NCBI GenBank assembly: GCA_015065105.1
Contig: SVQZ01000007.1
Location: forward strand, 21,237 to 85,236
From: Oscillospiraceae bacterium
GTDB lineage: Bacteria; Bacillota; Clostridia; Oscillospirales; CAG-272
Direction: 5' to 3'
Length of the DNA: 64,000 nucleotides
The translations under genes were made by a program, and so were the position numbers. The notes beneath the pieces are model-generated. The model was not told where the DNA came from. It saw only the letters and a program-made list of their open reading frames with translations, and did no database searches. This document shows, in pieces, positions 36,724 through 44,999 of the stretch; position 1 is the stretch's first letter; each line of letters opens with the position of its first letter.

Positions 36724-37542
36724 ATGTCATATAAGGCTGACCAGCATTCCCATTCATTTTTTTCCTTTGATTCAAAAAATAACCTTGACGAAATGTGCAA
36801 AAAGGCTATAAGCATTGGATTTGATGAAATAGCAATAACCGATCATAAGGATTTTTATCAATCTGAGGTATTGAAGAGGCTGGAAGTACCCTTTGATCAT
36901 GACGCTGCTTATAATGCTATCTGTGATATAAAAGAAAAATATAAGGATAGATTAAAGGTTTCTGTCGGAGTTGAGTTCGGTCAGCCTACAGAGGATCCCG
37001 AATTTGCAAAGGAGCTTCTTTCAAGCCATAATTACGATATGGTAATAGGATCCCTTCACAGCCTTTACCGTATGCCCGATTTCTATCTTCTTGATTTTTC
37101 GAAAATAACGGGCGGGCAGTGCGATCTTTTTATAACTCAGTATTTTAAGGAGATAGAGGAGCTTGTGGATTGGGGGGATTTTGACACTCTTGCCCATCTT
37201 ACCTATCCAATAAGATACATAAAGGCAGGGGGACATAACGTTGATCTTGAAAAACATATTCCGCAGATAAAGATAATATTTGAAAAGCTTATCGAAAAGG
37301 GAATAGCCCTTGAGGTTAACTCCTCGGGATACCGTCAAGGTCTTGGGGGTCCTTTGCCCGATTATGAGATATTGAAATTATACCGTGAGATAGGCGGCGA
37401 ATATATAACTGTCGGCGGTGACGGACATACAATTGAGGATCTTTGCCTGAATATTGAAAGGGTTTATGAAAAGCTGAAATCCTTGGGATTTAAATATATT
37501 TGCTCCTTTACCGAGCGTAAAATAGAGAAGAAAGAGATATAA
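36724..37542 (+). CDS. PHP-domain phosphoesterase (HisJ-like)
   Basis: 272 residues from the ATG at 36724, preceded by GAGAGGTGA; the longer frame upstream has no site and crosses the promoter. PHP metal motifs are visible: DQHSHSFFSFDS (His8, His10), AITDHKDF, VEFGQ, GSLHSLY, and GGDGHTIEDL near the end. HisJ-type proteins hydrolyse histidinol phosphate, but no his genes are near, so another phosphate ester or a nucleotide is possible. Its stop lies two bases before the esterase lipoprotein gene. Confidence 0.82.
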   Translation: MSYKADQHSHSFFSFDSKNNLDEMCKKAISIGFDEIAITDHKDFYQSEVLKRLEVPFDHDAAYNAICDIKEKYKDRLKVSVGVEFGQPTEDPEFAKELLSSHNYDMVIGSLHSLYRMPDFYLLDFSKITGGQCDLFITQYFKEIEELVDWGDFDTLAHLTYPIRYIKAGGHNVDLEKHIPQIKIIFEKLIEKGIALEVNSSGYRQGLGGPLPDYEILKLYREIGGEYITVGGDGHTIEDLCLNIERVYEKLKSLGFKYICSFTERKIEKKEI

Positions 37543-37544
37543 CA

Positions 37545-38660
37545 ATGAAAAGAATCAGATTAATAACCTTATTACTTACAGTATGCCTGCTTGTCTGTTC
37601 ATGCGGTAATACCGAAGCTGAAAATAAAAATGACGGTGTTTATACCATGACCGAAATGGAAGGTAAGTACAAGACTCAGGGCAGAACTATTCTTTATGAA
37701 GAGGGTCTGGCACTTCTTTCTACAGCAGACAGCTTTGAATTCAACGCAAACTGTGAAGGTAAGGTAAGCATGAATCTTCTTTGCGAAGCCTTGACCTTTA
37801 CCGAAGAGCTTCGGGAGGATCCCGAGGGTTATACTGCGGCAGACTGTTATTTTACAGCATATATCGACGGTGAGCGCAGTGAAACGCGTTATAATATAAA
37901 AAAGGGCAGGGCAGAATTTGTTCTTTGCGAGGATATTGCAAAGGGTGAGCACAATTTCAGACTTGTTCGCCAGAGTGAATGGGAACACGGCAGAGTGTTT
38001 TTAGAGTCGGTTTGCTTTGACGGTGAATTAAGCGAAAAGCCTGAGGATAAGGAGCTTTATATCGAGTTTATAGGTGACTCTATTGCTACGGGCTTCGGTA
38101 ATATTCCCGAGGAAGAGCACGAGTCTGCATGGGGAGGACATCCCGTATGGCAGGACGGTACGCAGGCCTTTGCCTATATGAGCGCCGAGGCTCTTGACGC
38201 GGACTACAGTATTGTTGCAATCGAAGGTATCGGTGCCTCCTGCGGTTATTGGGATTTCACCATGAACGAGATATATGAAAATTACCCCAGAGTGCTTGAA
38301 AAGGATTATATCTATAAGCCTGAAAGAACTGCGGATATCGTTGTCATTGAGCTTCTTTCCAATGACGGTGCTAACTGGAGGGACGCGGGGTTGACCATTC
38401 ACGATATTCTTGATAAGGGTATCGAGCTTGCAAGGATGGCAAAAGAAAAGCATCCAGATGCAAAGATAGTGTTTTCTCCGGGTGTCTTCCCCAAGCAGTT
38501 TGAGGAAAAGTACCGCGAAGAATTCGGCGGTGAGGAGAACGGATTTTATATAGTCGATCTGCCTATGAATACTTCGGGTAAATCCGGTCATCCCGACGTT
38601 GAGGGTCAGACCATGGCATCAGAAGCGCTTACTAACTTTATAAAGGAGATAACAGAATAA
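37545..38660 (+). CDS. CE2-like SGNH esterase lipoprotein
   Basis: 371 residues. Lipoprotein signal with VCSC lipobox (Cys20), so anchored outside the membrane. The mature protein begins with a jelly-roll-like domain (KYKTQGRTILYEEGLALLS) and continues with an SGNH hydrolase domain: EFIGDSIATGFGNI holds the catalytic Ser, and SGHPDVEGQ the catalytic His region. This order matches CE2 acetyl esterases, which remove acetyl groups from xylan or other glycans. It overlaps the next gene, a paralogue, by one base. Confidence 0.83.
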   Translation: MKRIRLITLLLTVCLLVCSCGNTEAENKNDGVYTMTEMEGKYKTQGRTILYEEGLALLSTADSFEFNANCEGKVSMNLLCEALTFTEELREDPEGYTAADCYFTAYIDGERSETRYNIKKGRAEFVLCEDIAKGEHNFRLVRQSEWEHGRVFLESVCFDGELSEKPEDKELYIEFIGDSIATGFGNIPEEEHESAWGGHPVWQDGTQAFAYMSAEALDADYSIVAIEGIGASCGYWDFTMNEIYENYPRVLEKDYIYKPERTADIVVIELLSNDGANWRDAGLTIHDILDKGIELARMAKEKHPDAKIVFSPGVFPKQFEEKYREEFGGEENGFYIVDLPMNTSGKSGHPDVEGQTMASEALTNFIKEITE

Positions 38661-39640
38661 TGTTATTTGACGGAAAATACAAAACACAGGGCAGAACTAT
38701 CCTTACCGATGAAGGTCTTATGATGCTTTCTTCGGCAGATACCTTTGAATTTAATGCTGTTTGTGAAGACAGAGTAAGTATCTATATTACCGCAAAGGGT
38801 GAAAATACCGACGTATATTTTACTGTGTATATCGATGGCGAACGCAAAAATGCCCGCTTCCACGTAAGTGAGGGTAAGAACGTTATTATTCCTGCAACAG
38901 ATCTTAAAAAGGGTGTACATAATATCAAGCTTGTTCGCCAAACAGAATGGGACAGGGGAGATATTTACGTAACTGACGTTGAGATCAAGGGTGAGCTGTC
39001 CGATCCCCCCGAGGACAGGAAGGTGTTTATTGAGTTTGTGGGCGACTCTCTTGTAACAGGCTACGGTAATCAGCCTAACGAATGGTCTGAGATAGAGTGG
39101 GGCGGTGCTTCTGCATATCAGGACGCAACAAAGGCTTATCCCTATATGATCGGCGAGGCTCTTGGCTGTGATGTAAGCGTTGTTGCGATCCAGGGCATCG
39201 GTACCTCCTGTGGCGGCTGGGAGTTTACTATGAATGAGATCTATGAGAATTATCCCAGAGTAAAGGAAAAGGACTATATCTACAGTCCGAAAAGAAGCGC
39301 AGATATTGTTGTTGTGCATCTTTTGGGTAACGATAAATATGAATACGAAAACCGCGGCTTTACTCTTGACTACGTTTTTGAAAAGGCGGAGGAGCTTTGC
39401 CGTATGGTAAGGGCAAAGCACCCCAATGCTGCAGTTATATTTTGTCCTGCCGACTATTGCGAGCAGGGTGCAAGGATGATAGAAGAAAAGCTGGGCGGTG
39501 CCGAAAACGGATATTACAGTACTATCCTTTATATGGATGCTCTCGGAAAGGGAGGACATCCTTCGGTTGCAGGTCATGAAAGCGCTGTTGAGGCACTTCT
39601 TCCTATAATAAAGAAAATCATTGAAGAAAAAAATGAATAA
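38660..39640 (+). CDS. CE2-like SGNH esterase, cytoplasmic paralogue
   Basis: 326 residues with the same domain order as the upstream lipoprotein (KYKTQGRTILTDEGLMMLSS, then EFVGDSLVTGYGNQ, then GKGGHPSVAGHE), and the shared run WEFTMNEIYENYPRV, but no signal peptide. It starts inside the stop of the lipoprotein gene (TAATG). This is a tandem duplication in which one copy works outside and one inside the cell, presumably on successive forms of the same acetylated glycan. Confidence 0.83.
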   Translation: MLFDGKYKTQGRTILTDEGLMMLSSADTFEFNAVCEDRVSIYITAKGENTDVYFTVYIDGERKNARFHVSEGKNVIIPATDLKKGVHNIKLVRQTEWDRGDIYVTDVEIKGELSDPPEDRKVFIEFVGDSLVTGYGNQPNEWSEIEWGGASAYQDATKAYPYMIGEALGCDVSVVAIQGIGTSCGGWEFTMNEIYENYPRVKEKDYIYSPKRSADIVVVHLLGNDKYEYENRGFTLDYVFEKAEELCRMVRAKHPNAAVIFCPADYCEQGARMIEEKLGGAENGYYSTILYMDALGKGGHPSVAGHESAVEALLPIIKKIIEEKNE

Positions 39641-40124
39641 CATAATTCTGATAGGAATGCCCGGATGCGGAAAAAGCACCCTTGGTGTTATTCTTGCAAA
39701 AACCCTGGGTTATGATTTTATCGATACCGACCTTATTATTCAAAAGAATGAGGGAAGAAAGTTGTATGAGATCATAGCAGAAGACGGTCTTGATGCTTTT
39801 ATAAATTGCGAGAGCAGAGCAATTTGTTCTATAGATACGGATAACACGGTTATCGCCACGGGCGGAAGTGCGGTGCTTGACAAAAAGGCAATGGAGCATC
39901 TTAAATCTATGGGTAAGGTTGTATATATTGATCTGCCTCCCGATATTATAAAAAGACGCATAAATAATATAAATACCCGTGGTATAGTTATGGAAAAGGG
40001 CGAAAGTGTTGAGGATGTTTATAAGCACCGAGCACCTTTATATGAAGAATATGCAAATATTATTTTTAAAGGTGCAGATACTGATACCGAAAGAGCTATA
40101 GAGAATTTAATTGATATATTATAA
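39633..40124 (+). CDS. Shikimate-kinase-like P-loop kinase
   Basis: 163 residues from the ATG at 39633 (overlaps the preceding gene by eight bases). P-loop GMPGCGKST, shikimate-type DTDLI after beta-2, ATGGSAVLD and a lid region with RGIVMEKGE. Two substrate-binding features of true AroK are changed: the FRxxE motif reads FINCE, lacking its Arg, and GGG reads GGS. It therefore belongs to a shikimate-kinase-like subfamily whose substrate may differ. Its place at the end of a carbohydrate cluster hints at a sugar or polyol, but this is inference. Confidence 0.72.
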   Translation: MNNIILIGMPGCGKSTLGVILAKTLGYDFIDTDLIIQKNEGRKLYEIIAEDGLDAFINCESRAICSIDTDNTVIATGGSAVLDKKAMEHLKSMGKVVYIDLPPDIIKRRINNINTRGIVMEKGESVEDVYKHRAPLYEEYANIIFKGADTDTERAIENLIDIL

Positions 40125-40194
40125 TGAAATCATATGCTTGACTTGCTTATTATATATTTAGTCATTGAATCAATTAATTATTTAGGAGGAAATT

Positions 40195-41121
40195 ATGATT
40201 TGTCCCAAATGCGGATTCAAAGGAAAGGACAAGGCTTTATTCTGCGGCAAGTGCGGCCAAAGGCTTGTTGAATTGAATAATGGTTCCGAAATATCCGAAG
40301 AGCAGCTTACCGAAGAGAATATAAATAAAACACATAAACTTTTTAAAAAAAGTTTTTCTTCTCCTTTCTTCATGCTTTTAATAATAAGCTTTGTAGGATT
40401 CATGCTTTTTAATATGATATATAATTTCCGAAATCTTTTGGTATTAGGGCCTTTATGGGAAATTGACTATATATTTGAATCGGGAGTAGTATCCTTGGTT
40501 TTGTTTTCGGTTATATTTATTGTAAATTTCGTATTGGATATACTGCTGGTCATCTCAATGGTCACCCTTTTAACAAACGGTTTTTCAAGGAATGATAAAA
40601 TACCCGATTTTGGTCTATCCTTAACTCAATTTGCAATTAAGGCAAGAATGATCTTTTGGTGGATTGCAACGGTATTTGCGGGTTTGATTTTGATGTTTAG
40701 CTTTTTTGTATCAATGGCACCTTCCACATATTATGGGGACGGATTATTTAACTATTCCATATTCGAGCAAATATTAGACGTTGGTTCAAATGCAATTGTT
40801 ATTATTATTCTTTTGATTTTGCACATTATAATTGCAATACCACTTGTGTTTAATATGAAATTTTATATTGCATTAAAGGAAACTGTGGATATTTTTAAGG
40901 AATCCTCTGTTTGTGGAATAAAATACTATGGTGTGAGAAATATTGTTATGATATATCCAATTGTTATGGGGATTCTATCCATTTTTGTGTGCTTTCCTGC
41001 ATTTTTCTATGATGTTTTTCTTGGTTTGCTGGTTTTAAGCGCCTCTTTGCCTTTGATTATGACAGGTATTTTCTTTGTGTTTTTTAATTTCGCTTTGAAA
41101 AAAATGATGAAAAAAGCATAA
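40195..41121 (+). CDS. Zinc-ribbon multi-span membrane protein
   Basis: 308 residues. N-terminal zinc ribbon (CPKCGFKGKDKALFCGKCGQ), a polar linker, then about six membrane segments (from FFMLLIISFVGFMLFNMIY to LIMTGIFFVFFNFAL). The plan, ribbon plus membrane domain, is common in Clostridia and has no assigned function. TAGGAGG lies 6-7 bases before the ATG. A terminator follows; it is a single gene. Confidence 0.75.
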   Translation: MICPKCGFKGKDKALFCGKCGQRLVELNNGSEISEEQLTEENINKTHKLFKKSFSSPFFMLLIISFVGFMLFNMIYNFRNLLVLGPLWEIDYIFESGVVSLVLFSVIFIVNFVLDILLVISMVTLLTNGFSRNDKIPDFGLSLTQFAIKARMIFWWIATVFAGLILMFSFFVSMAPSTYYGDGLFNYSIFEQILDVGSNAIVIIILLILHIIIAIPLVFNMKFYIALKETVDIFKESSVCGIKYYGVRNIVMIYPIVMGILSIFVCFPAFFYDVFLGLLVLSASLPLIMTGIFFVFFNFALKKMMKKA

Positions 41122-41124
41122 ACG

Positions 41125-41156
41125 AATAGGGTAAATCAACTTTACCCTATTTTTTT
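41125..41156 (+). terminator. Rho-independent terminator
   Basis: AATAGGGTAAA / TTTACCCTATT with a TCAAC loop and T7. Confidence 0.88.
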
Positions 41157-41167
41157 AATATAATAGG

Positions 41168-41196
41168 TTGATTTTTTGATTTGCTTCATGTATAAT
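41168..41196 (+). promoter_or_regulatory. Promoter of creatinase-like gene
   Basis: TTGATT, 17-bp spacer, TATAAT, about 50 bp before the ATG. Confidence 0.72.
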
Positions 41197-41245
41197 AAAT
41201 ATAATTATGAAATTAATATGATTAACATATAAGGAGATTTTCAAA

Positions 41246-42418
41246 ATGAGCAGAATTTGTATTCCCGATCATGAGTATAAGGAAAGAGTAGCAAGAGCTG
41301 CCGAGCTTATCAAGAAGGCAGGACTTGACGTTCTTATCGTTAATTCTACAGAGTCCGACTATGCTAACGTAAGATATTTTTCCGGTTTCTGGCCTCTCTT
41401 TGAGAGAGCAGGTGTAGCTATTTCCGCCGGCGGAGACGCGGCTCTTATGGTTGGTCCCGAATCCAGAGAATTCGGCGGCGACAGAAACAAGCTTGATAAG
41501 ATTTTTGTTCTCAAGGCATACAGAGAAGGTGCTGACCCCAGCTATCCCGAGCTTCAGGCTGATACCTATCATGACGTATTTAAGGCTATAGGTGTTACAG
41601 GTACAAAGCTCCGTATCGGTGTTGCTTCCTATCTTGATACATCCGTTACTATCTACAACGCTATCGTTGACGCTTTCCCTGAAGCGGAGATCGTTGATGC
41701 TAACCACATTATGATCGCTCTCCGTTCTATCAAGACCGCAAGTGAAATTGCTTGTCTTCGCGAGGGTTACCGTATTGCAGAGCTTGCTACCAAGCAGGTT
41801 ATCAAGGAGATCAAGCCCGGTATGACAGAACTCCAGATGGTTGGTGTTGCACAGAGAGTTGTTTATGAAAACGGCGCAGAATACGAGGGTCTCCCCATGT
41901 ATGTATTCTCCGAGGCTTCTACACGTCACGCTATCTCCCGTTCCTCCTACAGAGAATTCCAGAAGGGCGATATCGTTCAGCTCAACCTTTCCGCAAAGAT
42001 CGACGGTTATTCCGCAGCTATCGGTTATCCCGTTGTTCTCGGTAAGCTTGAGGGCAGAAGAAAGGAAGTTGTAATGTTCGGCCGTGAGGCTCATATCTGG
42101 ACACAGAATCAGGTTAAGGCAGGTGTTCCTGCTTCCAAGATCGCAAAGGACTTCTACCAGTACTACGTTGATAACGGCTTCAAGGATAATTTCGTTTACG
42201 GTCCTCTCCACGGTACCGGTATGATCGAGGTTGAGGCACCCTGGTGTGAAACATCCTCTACATACGACCTTGCAGAGAATATGTGTTATCAGATCGATAC
42301 ATACATTTCTACCGATACATTCGGTGTTCGTTGGGAGAAGGGTATTGCCGTAACCAAAGACGGTTTTGATATGCTTTGCCCCGAGGTTCCCGAAACCTGT
42401 ATCGAAATCGATTGCTAA
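41246..42418 (+). CDS. Creatinase-like M24 (pita-bread fold) protein
   Basis: 390 residues with the two-domain M24B layout. The metal ligands of aminopeptidase P are not kept: the first Asp position reads QLNLSAKIDG (Asn247), the second reads YSAAIG, and the Glu of the EP motif reads QIDTY (Asp351). This is the pattern expected of metal-free members such as creatinase. Other creatinase-like traits are a Phe-x-Arg in LFERAG (52-54) and His228 in TRHAIS, which matches the catalytic His region. It probably acts on a small guanidino or amide compound in the cytoplasm. A creatininase-family gene follows. Xaa-Pro peptidase remains an alternative. Confidence 0.68.
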   Translation: MSRICIPDHEYKERVARAAELIKKAGLDVLIVNSTESDYANVRYFSGFWPLFERAGVAISAGGDAALMVGPESREFGGDRNKLDKIFVLKAYREGADPSYPELQADTYHDVFKAIGVTGTKLRIGVASYLDTSVTIYNAIVDAFPEAEIVDANHIMIALRSIKTASEIACLREGYRIAELATKQVIKEIKPGMTELQMVGVAQRVVYENGAEYEGLPMYVFSEASTRHAISRSSYREFQKGDIVQLNLSAKIDGYSAAIGYPVVLGKLEGRRKEVVMFGREAHIWTQNQVKAGVPASKIAKDFYQYYVDNGFKDNFVYGPLHGTGMIEVEAPWCETSSTYDLAENMCYQIDTYISTDTFGVRWEKGIAVTKDGFDMLCPEVPETCIEIDC

Positions 42419-42600
42419 GCAGGCACGGCCTGTAGCGGCAATCGGGTGTGAAGTTTTGTTAAACTTATTGTACAATACCCGAGCTTTTATAAAGTGATAT
42501 CGACTGCTAAGCAGGGCGGGTATGACCCGCAGCAAAGCTGCGCTCTGTTGTACACTGTGATTTTTAGTTATCACACGGGGTGTAGTCAGTAGCTGATAAA
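42407..42600. repeat. Degenerate GC-rich repeats between creatinase-like and creatininase-like genes
   Basis: The gene's last 12 bases plus AGCAGG recur 92 bp later (ATCGATTGCTAAGCAGG at 42407, ATCGACTGCTAAGCAGG at 42499). Each copy is followed by a GC-rich hairpin (e.g. GCGGGTATGACCCGC) and by TTGTACA. They resemble worn copies of the intergenic repeat family. Confidence 0.55.
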
Positions 42601-42608
42601 ATAATATT

Positions 42609-42634
42609 GAGGCTATTGTGTACGCAATAGCCTC
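42609..42634 (+). promoter_or_regulatory. Stem-loop in the leader of the creatininase-like gene
   Basis: GAGGCTATTG / CAATAGCCTC, 10-bp perfect stem, 25 bp upstream of the ATG. No T run follows, so it may be a leader structure or weak attenuator rather than a full terminator. Confidence 0.5.
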
Positions 42635-42658
42635 TGTTTATAATTAAGGAGTTTTATT

Positions 42659-43396
42659 ATGGAACTTATAAATATGTTTTATGACGAGATAAAGGATGCT
42701 GCCGACCGTAAGGTTCCTTTTATCATTCCGATAGGTACCCTTGAATACCACGCCCATCATGCGTCCTGCGGAACAGACACTATGGTGGTTACAGGTTGTC
42801 TTCGTGAGCTTGGTAAGGAAAAGGAAATAGTTGTATGTCCTCCCATCTGGTACGGTGTTGCAAGCTACGCGGTTTGTGAGCCCAAGCCCAGCCATTTTCA
42901 CGTAAACGAGGATACTTATGCCGATTATATCTATGACGTTCTTAAGTCGATGATCTATGCAGGTATAAAGAACATATACCTTATTCCTCATCATCAGACA
43001 GAAGGTGCCGGACTTATGCCTATGACCATTGCCTGCCATAAGGCGGCTAAAAAGGTTACTATGGAGTATATGGAAGAAACCTTAGGAAAAGGCTGGTGGG
43101 GCAGTAACGATTATGCCAACTATTATGAGGATATGGGTACAGGCGATGATCCCTTCTCATATATCAAGGTCATTCCTCTTATCGGTGCCGAGGCACAGAA
43201 AGAATGCGGAGGTTTTGACCATGCAGGAAAGTGGGAAACTTCGCTTATGATGGGTACCTGGCCTGAAAACGTTGACCTTTCAAGATGTGACAGAAATACC
43301 GAATGGTTTGCTGAAAGTGCAAAGGAAGCAAGCCGAGAAACAGGAGAGCACATGGTAAGGTGTACTCTCAAATGGCTTCGCGAACAGATAGTCTAA
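42659..43396 (+). CDS. Creatininase-family amidohydrolase
   Basis: 245 residues. Metal-site motif GTLEYHAHHASCGTD (Glu29, His31, Asp40) and LIPHHQTEGAG match the ligand positions of creatininase (creatinine amidohydrolase), which opens cyclic amides. Length is typical. AAGGAG lies upstream of the ATG. Family members also act on other lactams and formamides, so creatinine is only one possible substrate. It follows the creatinase-like gene by 240 bp and ends at a terminator. Confidence 0.85.
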   Translation: MELINMFYDEIKDAADRKVPFIIPIGTLEYHAHHASCGTDTMVVTGCLRELGKEKEIVVCPPIWYGVASYAVCEPKPSHFHVNEDTYADYIYDVLKSMIYAGIKNIYLIPHHQTEGAGLMPMTIACHKAAKKVTMEYMEETLGKGWWGSNDYANYYEDMGTGDDPFSYIKVIPLIGAEAQKECGGFDHAGKWETSLMMGTWPENVDLSRCDRNTEWFAESAKEASRETGEHMVRCTLKWLREQIV

Positions 43397-43401
43397 TATA
43401 T

Positions 43402-43430
43402 AAAAAGAACCGATTTCATCGGTTCTTTTT
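43402..43430 (+). terminator. Rho-independent terminator
   Basis: AAAAAGAACCGAT / ATCGGTTCTTTTT with a TTC loop. Confidence 0.92.
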
Positions 43431-43620
43431 TAATTTATAGGAAATTGCTACACTTCGGGCACTGAAGAAACAAGCTTATGTAAGGTTCACACCCGATCAT
43501 CGGTGCGGGCCGGCGCCCGCTTTTTTAATTTATAGGAAATTGCTACACTTCGGGCACTGAAGAAACAAGCTTATGTAAGGTTCACGCCCGATCATCGGTG
43601 CGGGCCGGCGCCCGCTTTTT
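43431..43620 (+). repeat. 95-bp tandem duplication of the intergenic repeat
   Basis: Two adjacent 95-bp units (43431-43525 and 43526-43620) differ at a single base (ACACCCG/ACGCCCG). Each starts TAATTTATAGGAAATTGCTA and ends with a GCGGGC-CGGC-GCCCGC hairpin plus T6, so each unit also carries a terminator-like structure. Confidence 0.92.
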
Positions 43621-43762
43621 TATATGTCGCATAATGTAAGAGAGGTTGCCGTACAAGGCTGTATTTGGTTAAAAATGCAGTTTTTGAAAAAATTTATATA
43701 TTGTTTACAAAATTAAGTTATGAATTTTGTTAGACTTTTATCACTTATTTGCTGATTATATA

Positions 43763-43791
43763 TTGTATAATGAAGAAAAATGTGATATAAT
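43763..43791 (+). promoter_or_regulatory. Candidate promoter of the pilus island
   Basis: TTGTAT, 17-bp spacer, TATAAT, about 150 bp before the first gene. A second TATAAT (43766-43771) overlaps the -35 of this one. The rest of 43621-43942 is AT-rich, with one short repeat copy and no gene. Confidence 0.5.
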
Positions 43792-43860
43792 TAGAAATAA
43801 TGGGGTTGTTATGCCATTTTGTTGGTATCCTTGATTAAATAATAAAAATAACGCTGTTTT

Positions 43861-43918
43861 ATGTGATTTGTTTATTCAATGGATAGGCGCGGAATTCGGT
43901 GCCCCGACAGCACTTTTA
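43861..43918 (+). repeat. Intergenic GCGGAATTCGGTG-family repeat, partial copy
   Basis: Contains GGCGCGGAATTCGGTGCCCC and ends ACAGCACTTTTA, but lacks most of the left half of the element. Confidence 0.65.
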
Positions 43919-43942
43919 TAAAGTGGAAAAGGAGATGTTATT

Positions 43943-44380
43943 ATGATGGTAAGAGACCTGAAAAAACAAGAGCTGAAGAAATTGAGTCGTTCTGAACTTC
44001 TTGAAATGCTTATAGATCAGACAGAAGAGAATAACGAGCTTCGCGCACAGCTGGGAGAAGCAAGACAAAAATTAATGGATAAGAATATTACTTGCGAAGA
44101 GGCAGGCTCTATTGCACAGGCATCCCTTGAATTAAACAGGGTTTTTGAGGCGGCTCAGGCGGCCTGCGACCAATATACCGAAAATATAAGAGCACGCAGC
44201 GCTCATCTGGAGGAATTGTGTCTTGAGAAGGAAAGAGAGACAGAGGAAAAGTGCGAGCGTATGATAGAAGAGGCAAGAGAACAGTCTCAGGCATATTGGA
44301 ATGAGGTAAATGAAAAGGTAGAGGCTCTTATGAGTCAGTCTGCGATTTTACGCGAGCTTTTGAGTGAGAAAAAAGGATAA
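43943..44380 (+). CDS. Coiled-coil protein heading the pilus island
   Basis: 145 residues, nearly all charged helix: LKKLSRSELLEMLIDQTEEN at the start, heptad-like Leu/Glu/Arg pattern throughout (e.g. LEELCLEKERETEEKCERMI). No membrane segment; cytoplasmic. Small proteins of this type are often found ahead of signal peptidase and pilin genes in gut Clostridia, but their job is unknown. AAAAGGAGATG precedes the ATG. The signal peptidase gene starts on the next base after its stop. Confidence 0.7.
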   Translation: MMVRDLKKQELKKLSRSELLEMLIDQTEENNELRAQLGEARQKLMDKNITCEEAGSIAQASLELNRVFEAAQAACDQYTENIRARSAHLEELCLEKERETEEKCERMIEEAREQSQAYWNEVNEKVEALMSQSAILRELLSEKKG

Positions 44381-44962
44381 ATGAAACGTAGGAATTTCAA
44401 AAAGACTCCGAATATAGGGGAGCTTGAGGTTGAATTACGAAGGGTAAAGCATAAAAAACGGTATTTCAGTGTTCTTAAAAGTACAATATATACCCTTATA
44501 ACCGTTGCGGCAATAGCAGTGCTTATAGCTACCCTTTGGCTTCCCGTGCTTCAGATATACGGAAGTTCCATGACACCCACTCTCAGCGACGGTGAGATAG
44601 TTTTCTCAGTAAAGACCGACAGCTTGAAAAAGGGTGACGTAATAGCATTTTACCATCACAATAAGATACTTGTTAAACGGGTAATATGCACTTCGGGTGA
44701 CTGGGTGGATATAGATGAGAGCGGAAATGTTTTCGTGAACAGCAAGCCTCTAAGTGAGCCTTATCTTTCCGAGAAGGCATTGGGAGACTGTAATATTGAA
44801 TTGCCCTATCAGGTTCCCGAAGGTAAGGTCTTTGTAATGGGAGACCACAGATCGACCTCGGTGGATTCAAGAAATACGGCGGTTGGCTGTATTTCGGACG
44901 AGGATATAGTGGGAAGAATAGTTTTCAGAGTTTGGCCTATACCTAAATTCGGCAGAGTATGA
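44381..44962 (+). CDS. Signal peptidase I (pilus-linked)
   Basis: 193 residues. One membrane segment (TVAAIAVLIATLWLPVLQIY), then the catalytic serine in GSSMTPTL (Ser63), the general-base lysine in KILVKRVI (Lys99), and the box E motif VMGDHRSTSVDSR. It is a single-span Gram-positive type with a short basic N-terminal tail. AAGGA precedes the ATG. Placed before the pilin genes, it likely processes the pilin precursors. Confidence 0.92.
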   Translation: MKRRNFKKTPNIGELEVELRRVKHKKRYFSVLKSTIYTLITVAAIAVLIATLWLPVLQIYGSSMTPTLSDGEIVFSVKTDSLKKGDVIAFYHHNKILVKRVICTSGDWVDIDESGNVFVNSKPLSEPYLSEKALGDCNIELPYQVPEGKVFVMGDHRSTSVDSRNTAVGCISDEDIVGRIVFRVWPIPKFGRV

Positions 44963-44999
44963 TCATAAATTAAAATCCCGTAGAAAGGGGGTGAGTAGT

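Noticed and set aside
38663..39679. 338-codon minus-strand open frame over the second CE2-like esterase
   Set aside because: Antisense shadow of a gene with clear SGNH motifs; no start signals.
41222..42574. 450-codon minus-strand open frame over the creatinase-like gene
   Set aside because: It mirrors a clear M24-family gene with promoter and ribosome site on the plus strand; its own translation resembles no family.
43431..43620. CRISPR-like array
   Set aside because: Two adjoining identical units without spacers; they are a tandem copy of the intergenic repeat.
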